Source: Armatimonadota bacterium (GTDB taxonomy: Bacteria; Armatimonadota; Zipacnadia; Zipacnadales; UBA11051). Taken from it: DNA of 13,696 nucleotides. The DNA lies in the NCBI GenBank assembly GCA_003542955.1, contig DPJP01000302.1, forward strand, positions 1-13,696, read 5' to 3'. The notes beneath the pieces are model-generated. The model ran no database searches, was not told the origin of the DNA, and worked only from the letters and a program-made list of their open reading frames with translations. Shown one piece after another: positions 11,082 to 13,696 of the stretch. The position numbers and the translations under genes are program-made. The first letter of the stretch is position 1, and each line of letters begins with the position of its first letter.

Positions 11082-13661
11082 TCAATGGGTTGTAGTGTGC
11101 TGAAAGGATCGATGCGAACGGCGGACGGCAACGGCGGACCGAGAGCTGCGCGGGAGGGGGCAGTCCCCGGGGCGGACGGCAACGGCGGGGCGAGAGTCGT
11201 GAAGGGGTCGCGGGCTTTGATCGTTTGATCGTCGAACGACGGAGCGAGTGCCGGGTGCGTGCATGAGGATGAAAGGACCAAAGCCCCGACCCCGGCCGTT
11301 GGCGTTGGATGTGCGTCGCACCTGCGCAGAAGCAGGTTCAGCGGAATTGGGGACAGCGCCCTCTCGCGGAGTGTGGGGAAGGATGCGGGCGCAAGGGATT
11401 GGCGCGAGAGGGGGCAGTCCCCGGGGGCGACGGCGACGAAGCTCGATCAGTAGCCATACGAACCAGCCGAGCGTTGCCGCAATCGACACGCCGGCAACCT
11501 CCACCAGCGGCATCTGGTAGTCAAGCACGACCGTGTGCTCGCCGGGCGTGACGGGTGTGGCAAGCAGGTAGGAGTAGGCCCGCGTCGTCGGCATGCTCTG
11601 TCCGTCGACTGAGGCGGACCAATGAGGCGTCCACAGCCGCGTCACGACAAGCAGGCCCGGTTGCGCGACGCGCGTGCGCACGACCATCCGCCCGGGCAAG
11701 TCCTCGAGCACCTCCGCCTCGCCCTCGGGGCACGAGATCGGCTCCGAGCCGATGAGGTCCGGCGGCACGACAACGGTCTGCCGCGGATCGACGTGGCGGT
11801 CCCGGAGCACCTGCATCGCCGTCGGGAAGTCGCCCGGTATCAGCTCCGTGGGGATATAGGCGCGCAGTGGCTCTTCGGGGCTCTCGCACAGCAGCCATCG
11901 CCCCACCCTCTCGACCGGCTCGAGCCCCTCGGCGCGCGCGAATTCGTCATCGGTCGCGACCCAGCGAACGCCGAACGCGGCGAGAAGCGAAGGGCGGTTC
12001 GGCCCGTAGAAGTAGGTGTGGAGAGCCTCGAGTTCCCCGGCGGCCATCGGCGTGTAGCAGCGGGTCTGCGGGATACCGTAGTAGATGGAGACATTGCTCG
12101 GCAGGCCGTCGCGCCAGCGGACGAAGGCGCCGGGAGCCCCGGCGGCATGCTCGGCGGCGAGTTGGTAGATGCGCTGGTCGGGGGCCTCGAGCCACTCCTG
12201 CTTCGTCACCGCGGGCTGCTCCGTGACGCCGAAAAGCCCCAGCTCGACCGCGGCCAGTACGAGCAGAGCGGGAGGCAGTGCCGGTGTCAGTCGCGGCCTG
12301 AGTGCGGCGACCGCGGATGCAAGCAACGCAGCGAGCAGAATCGGCGCCTGCCAGCCGAGGGGATCGTCAGCCGCGAAGGGGCCGAGACCAACACGACGCG
12401 AGGTCATCAGCGCCACGGCCTCGAGCAGGACTAACGCGCCCAGGACGGCGAGCATCGGCCGCCGCACGCGCCGCTGCCGGATATCATCAACCAGGTGCGC
12501 AAGCAGCAGAGCGCCGCCGATGGCAATCAGCACGCCGTAGCGTCCCGGCGCCCGCAGCTTGCTGACGATGGGCAGATGCGTGATGAGGTTGTACAGCGGG
12601 TTCGTGTCGCTCCAGGAAAGCAGCAGCCCTATGCCGACGAGTGTCAGCAGCGCCCAACAGAGGCGATCCCGCCGCCAGAGGGCGGCGACTATGGCCACCC
12701 ACGCGATGCTGCCGGGGAAGGCGACCTTCTCGAACTTCCAGTCTGCACTGGCGTTAGCGAGGAAGTTGACCGCCAGGTCCTTGAGGCTGCAGCCGAACTG
12801 GCGCGCGAGGTTGGGGTCCATCGCCTGCGCGCGGGGGCCATACAGGTAGAGCTCGTAGCTCGGCGACACCTGGACCATCGCGATGATCAGGCCGCCGATG
12901 TAGCCGCAGGTGAGGAGCCCCAGCGTCTGCGCCCACCACCGCCAGAGGCTCCGGCCATCGGCGTCCGCGCGTCGTCCCGCTGTGATGACAACCGCGGCGA
13001 TGAACGTGTAGACCGCCATCTGCTGGTGCCCGCTGAGCAGCTGCATGGCGCAACAGCCGACCAGCCCGATGAAGGCCAGGCGCGACCCGTGCAGCCGCGC
13101 GCGCATGAACAGGAGCACAATCCAGGGCAGCCAGGCGAGGCCGAACAGCAGCGGGGCGTGCACGATGCGGTAGACCATGAAGCTGCCGCCGCCCAACACA
13201 ATAGCCGCGGCCGCCGACGCCATCGGACTCCGACCCAACTGACGCGCAAGCACGTACATGCCGATGGTTGCGGCCAGCATGTGGAGCAGCAGCTTGAGCG
13301 TGAAGCTGACGAAGGGATCGGCGATGGGCCACAGCGCGGTGTTGAAGAGGTACAGCGCCTGCACCTGTGGCTCGGCCAGGAGCGGGAAGCCAAGCGACAT
13401 CTCCAGGCAGGGATCAGCGAGGCCTCCATGGCGGACGCGATCCCACACGAAGTAGTGCCAGGGGAAGTTCTGGAATGAGTTGTCGCCGAAGAGCCAGTGT
13501 CGCCCGAGGAAGACCGTGGCCCGGTACTGGATGGCGGAGAATGCGAGGACAACCGCAACCCAGGCAGCATCATTCCACAGGCCCAGCCCTGATCGGGTGC
13601 CTGCTCTCTGCCTGCCCTCGCACGGGCTCTCGGAGATGAGCCCGTCGTCTGGCTGCGCCAT
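11082..13661 (-). CDS. YfhO-family multi-spanning membrane protein with repeat-encoded C-terminal tail
   Basis: An 859-residue predicted membrane protein. About 13-14 hydrophobic helices occupy residues 33-477, a large outer domain spans about 480-715, and a last helix spans about 722-739. Family marks include L-F-G-D-N-S-F-Q-N-F near residue 60, the region A-F-G-V-R-W-V-A-T (562-570), and W-T-P-H-W-S-A-S-V-D-G (677-687) followed by P-G-E-H-T-V-V-L-D-Y (706-715), the pattern at the end of YfhO proteins. In Firmicutes, YfhO is linked to adding sugars to lipoteichoic acid from a lipid-linked donor; an envelope glycosylation role here is inferred. The start at 13661 is strong: GGAGGT lies 9 bases upstream. 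After the helix and L-R-R-R-R (741-745), the frame continues about 115 residues through repeats (copy B encodes about 785-830, partial copy C 839-847). This basic, Pro/Ser-rich tail is probably not native. Confidence 0.9.
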   Translation of the reverse strand: MAQPDDGLISESPCEGRQRAGTRSGLGLWNDAAWVAVVLAFSAIQYRATVFLGRHWLFGDNSFQNFPWHYFVWDRVRHGGLADPCLEMSLGFPLLAEPQVQALYLFNTALWPIADPFVSFTLKLLLHMLAATIGMYVLARQLGRSPMASAAAAIVLGGGSFMVYRIVHAPLLFGLAWLPWIVLLFMRARLHGSRLAFIGLVGCCAMQLLSGHQQMAVYTFIAAVVITAGRRADADGRSLWRWWAQTLGLLTCGYIGGLIIAMVQVSPSYELYLYGPRAQAMDPNLARQFGCSLKDLAVNFLANASADWKFEKVAFPGSIAWVAIVAALWRRDRLCWALLTLVGIGLLLSWSDTNPLYNLITHLPIVSKLRAPGRYGVLIAIGGALLLAHLVDDIRQRRVRRPMLAVLGALVLLEAVALMTSRRVGLGPFAADDPLGWQAPILLAALLASAVAALRPRLTPALPPALLVLAAVELGLFGVTEQPAVTKQEWLEAPDQRIYQLAAEHAAGAPGAFVRWRDGLPSNVSIYYGIPQTRCYTPMAAGELEALHTYFYGPNRPSLLAAFGVRWVATDDEFARAEGLEPVERVGRWLLCESPEEPLRAYIPTELIPGDFPTAMQVLRDRHVDPRQTVVVPPDLIGSEPISCPEGEAEVLEDLPGRMVVRTRVAQPGLLVVTRLWTPHWSASVDGQSMPTTRAYSYLLATPVTPGEHTVVLDYQMPLVEVAGVSIAATLGWFVWLLIELRRRRPRGLPPLAPIPCARILPHTPREGAVPNSAEPASAQVRRTSNANGRGRGFGPFILMHAPGTRSVVRRSNDQSPRPLHDSRPAVAVRPGDCPLPRSSRSAVAVRRSHRSFQHTTTH
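11121..11145 (+). repeat. Partial third copy (25 bp) of the dispersed repeat
   Basis: It matches the first 25 bases of copies A (10850-10874) and B (11172-11196), with GCGGACGG as in copy B and GGACCGAGAG as in copy A. It is followed directly by the left 20-mer at 11149-11168. On the minus strand it encodes residues of the YfhO-like tail (R-S-A-V-A-V). Confidence 0.8.
11149..11368. repeat. 220-bp MITE-like block bounded by inverted 20-mers, containing copy B
   Basis: A 20-mer at 11149-11168 (CGCGGGAGGGGGCAGTCCCC) recurs inverted at 11349-11368 with 17 of 20 positions matching. The two bracket copy B, giving a structure like a miniature inverted-repeat element. A third, directly oriented 20-mer lies outside at 11403-11422 (19 of 20). 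No clear target-site duplication is visible and no transposase lies in the window, so mobility is inferred only. Confidence 0.55.
11172..11308 (+). repeat. 137-bp dispersed repeat, copy B
   Basis: This copy is 94% identical to copy A, 322 bases away and in the same orientation. The internal stem is conserved (11204-11222 with 11276-11293), with one changed base in the arm that gives a G-U pair in minus-strand RNA. Read on the minus strand it is part of the open YfhO-like frame; read on the plus strand it ends in the same stop as copy A (11226-11228). Confidence 0.9.
11349..11422. other. Large stem-loop at the inner edge of the YfhO-like core
   Basis: Arms 11349-11368 and 11403-11422 match at 18 of 20 positions around a 34-base loop. 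The right arm ends where the conserved YfhO sequence ends: residue 746-747 of that protein corresponds to 11421-11426. It may be a REP/BIME-type palindrome or the original terminator region of the gene. Confidence 0.6.
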
Positions 13662-13696
13662 AGCGCGGCGACCTCCGGAAACAATGTGTCTGCGGC

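Noticed and set aside
10926..11228. 100-codon plus-strand frame at the junction
   Set aside because: It is made entirely of repeat DNA (copies A, C and B), with no sign of coding selection. It could be annotated falsely because each repeat copy ends in the same stop.
12495..13478. 327-codon plus-strand open frame
   Set aside because: Antisense to the membrane region of the YfhO-like gene; it has no hydrophobic or domain pattern of its own.

Overview
The window comes from a GC-rich bacterium with a surface-protein and envelope-glycosylation character. Two lipoproteins with clear lipoboxes, a dockerin-bearing subtilisin, a giant protein built of carboxypeptidase-regulatory-like modules ending in a FlgD-like Ig fold, and GT39-like and YfhO-like membrane proteins together resemble gene content I associate with Armatimonadota or similar environmental phyla. 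That placement is inference; nothing in the window fixes the taxon. No tRNA, rRNA, CRISPR array, transposase or phage gene was seen.

Layout. Positions 1-264 are non-coding, with direct repeats at the left edge and an intrinsic-terminator-like hairpin. A minus-strand pair follows, probably one operon: a dockerin-containing S8 serine protease lipoprotein (2886 to 1189), then a small two-domain lipoprotein (1101 to 265). A 346-bp divergent intergenic region (2887-3232) with two small palindromes separates them from the plus-strand giant gene (3233-9088). This encodes a signal peptide, a PEGA-like domain, a Gly/Ala hydrophobic stretch, 17 tandem modules of about 94-96 residues, and a FlgD-like C-terminal domain. 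A strong terminator hairpin (9125-9157) closes it. Next is a plus-strand multi-spanning GT39/DUF2142-like protein (9347-10906), convergent with a minus-strand YfhO-family protein (13661 to 11082).

The most unusual part is the convergent junction, about 10815-11430. It is packed with repeated, foldable DNA: a five-run G-tract array, two 94%-identical 137-bp copies with a long imperfect stem-loop, a partial third copy, three copies of a 20-mer in both orientations, and a REP-like hairpin. The reading frames of both convergent genes run into this DNA, so the last ~30 residues of the plus-strand protein and the last ~115 of the minus-strand protein are repeat-encoded.

Working together. The left half encodes proteins for the outside of the cell: a protease, a companion lipoprotein, and a long rod-like or adhesive surface protein. 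The right half encodes membrane enzymes of the kind that use lipid-linked sugars to modify envelope polymers or proteins. A link in which the glycosyltransferases decorate the surface proteins is possible but is only suggested by proximity.
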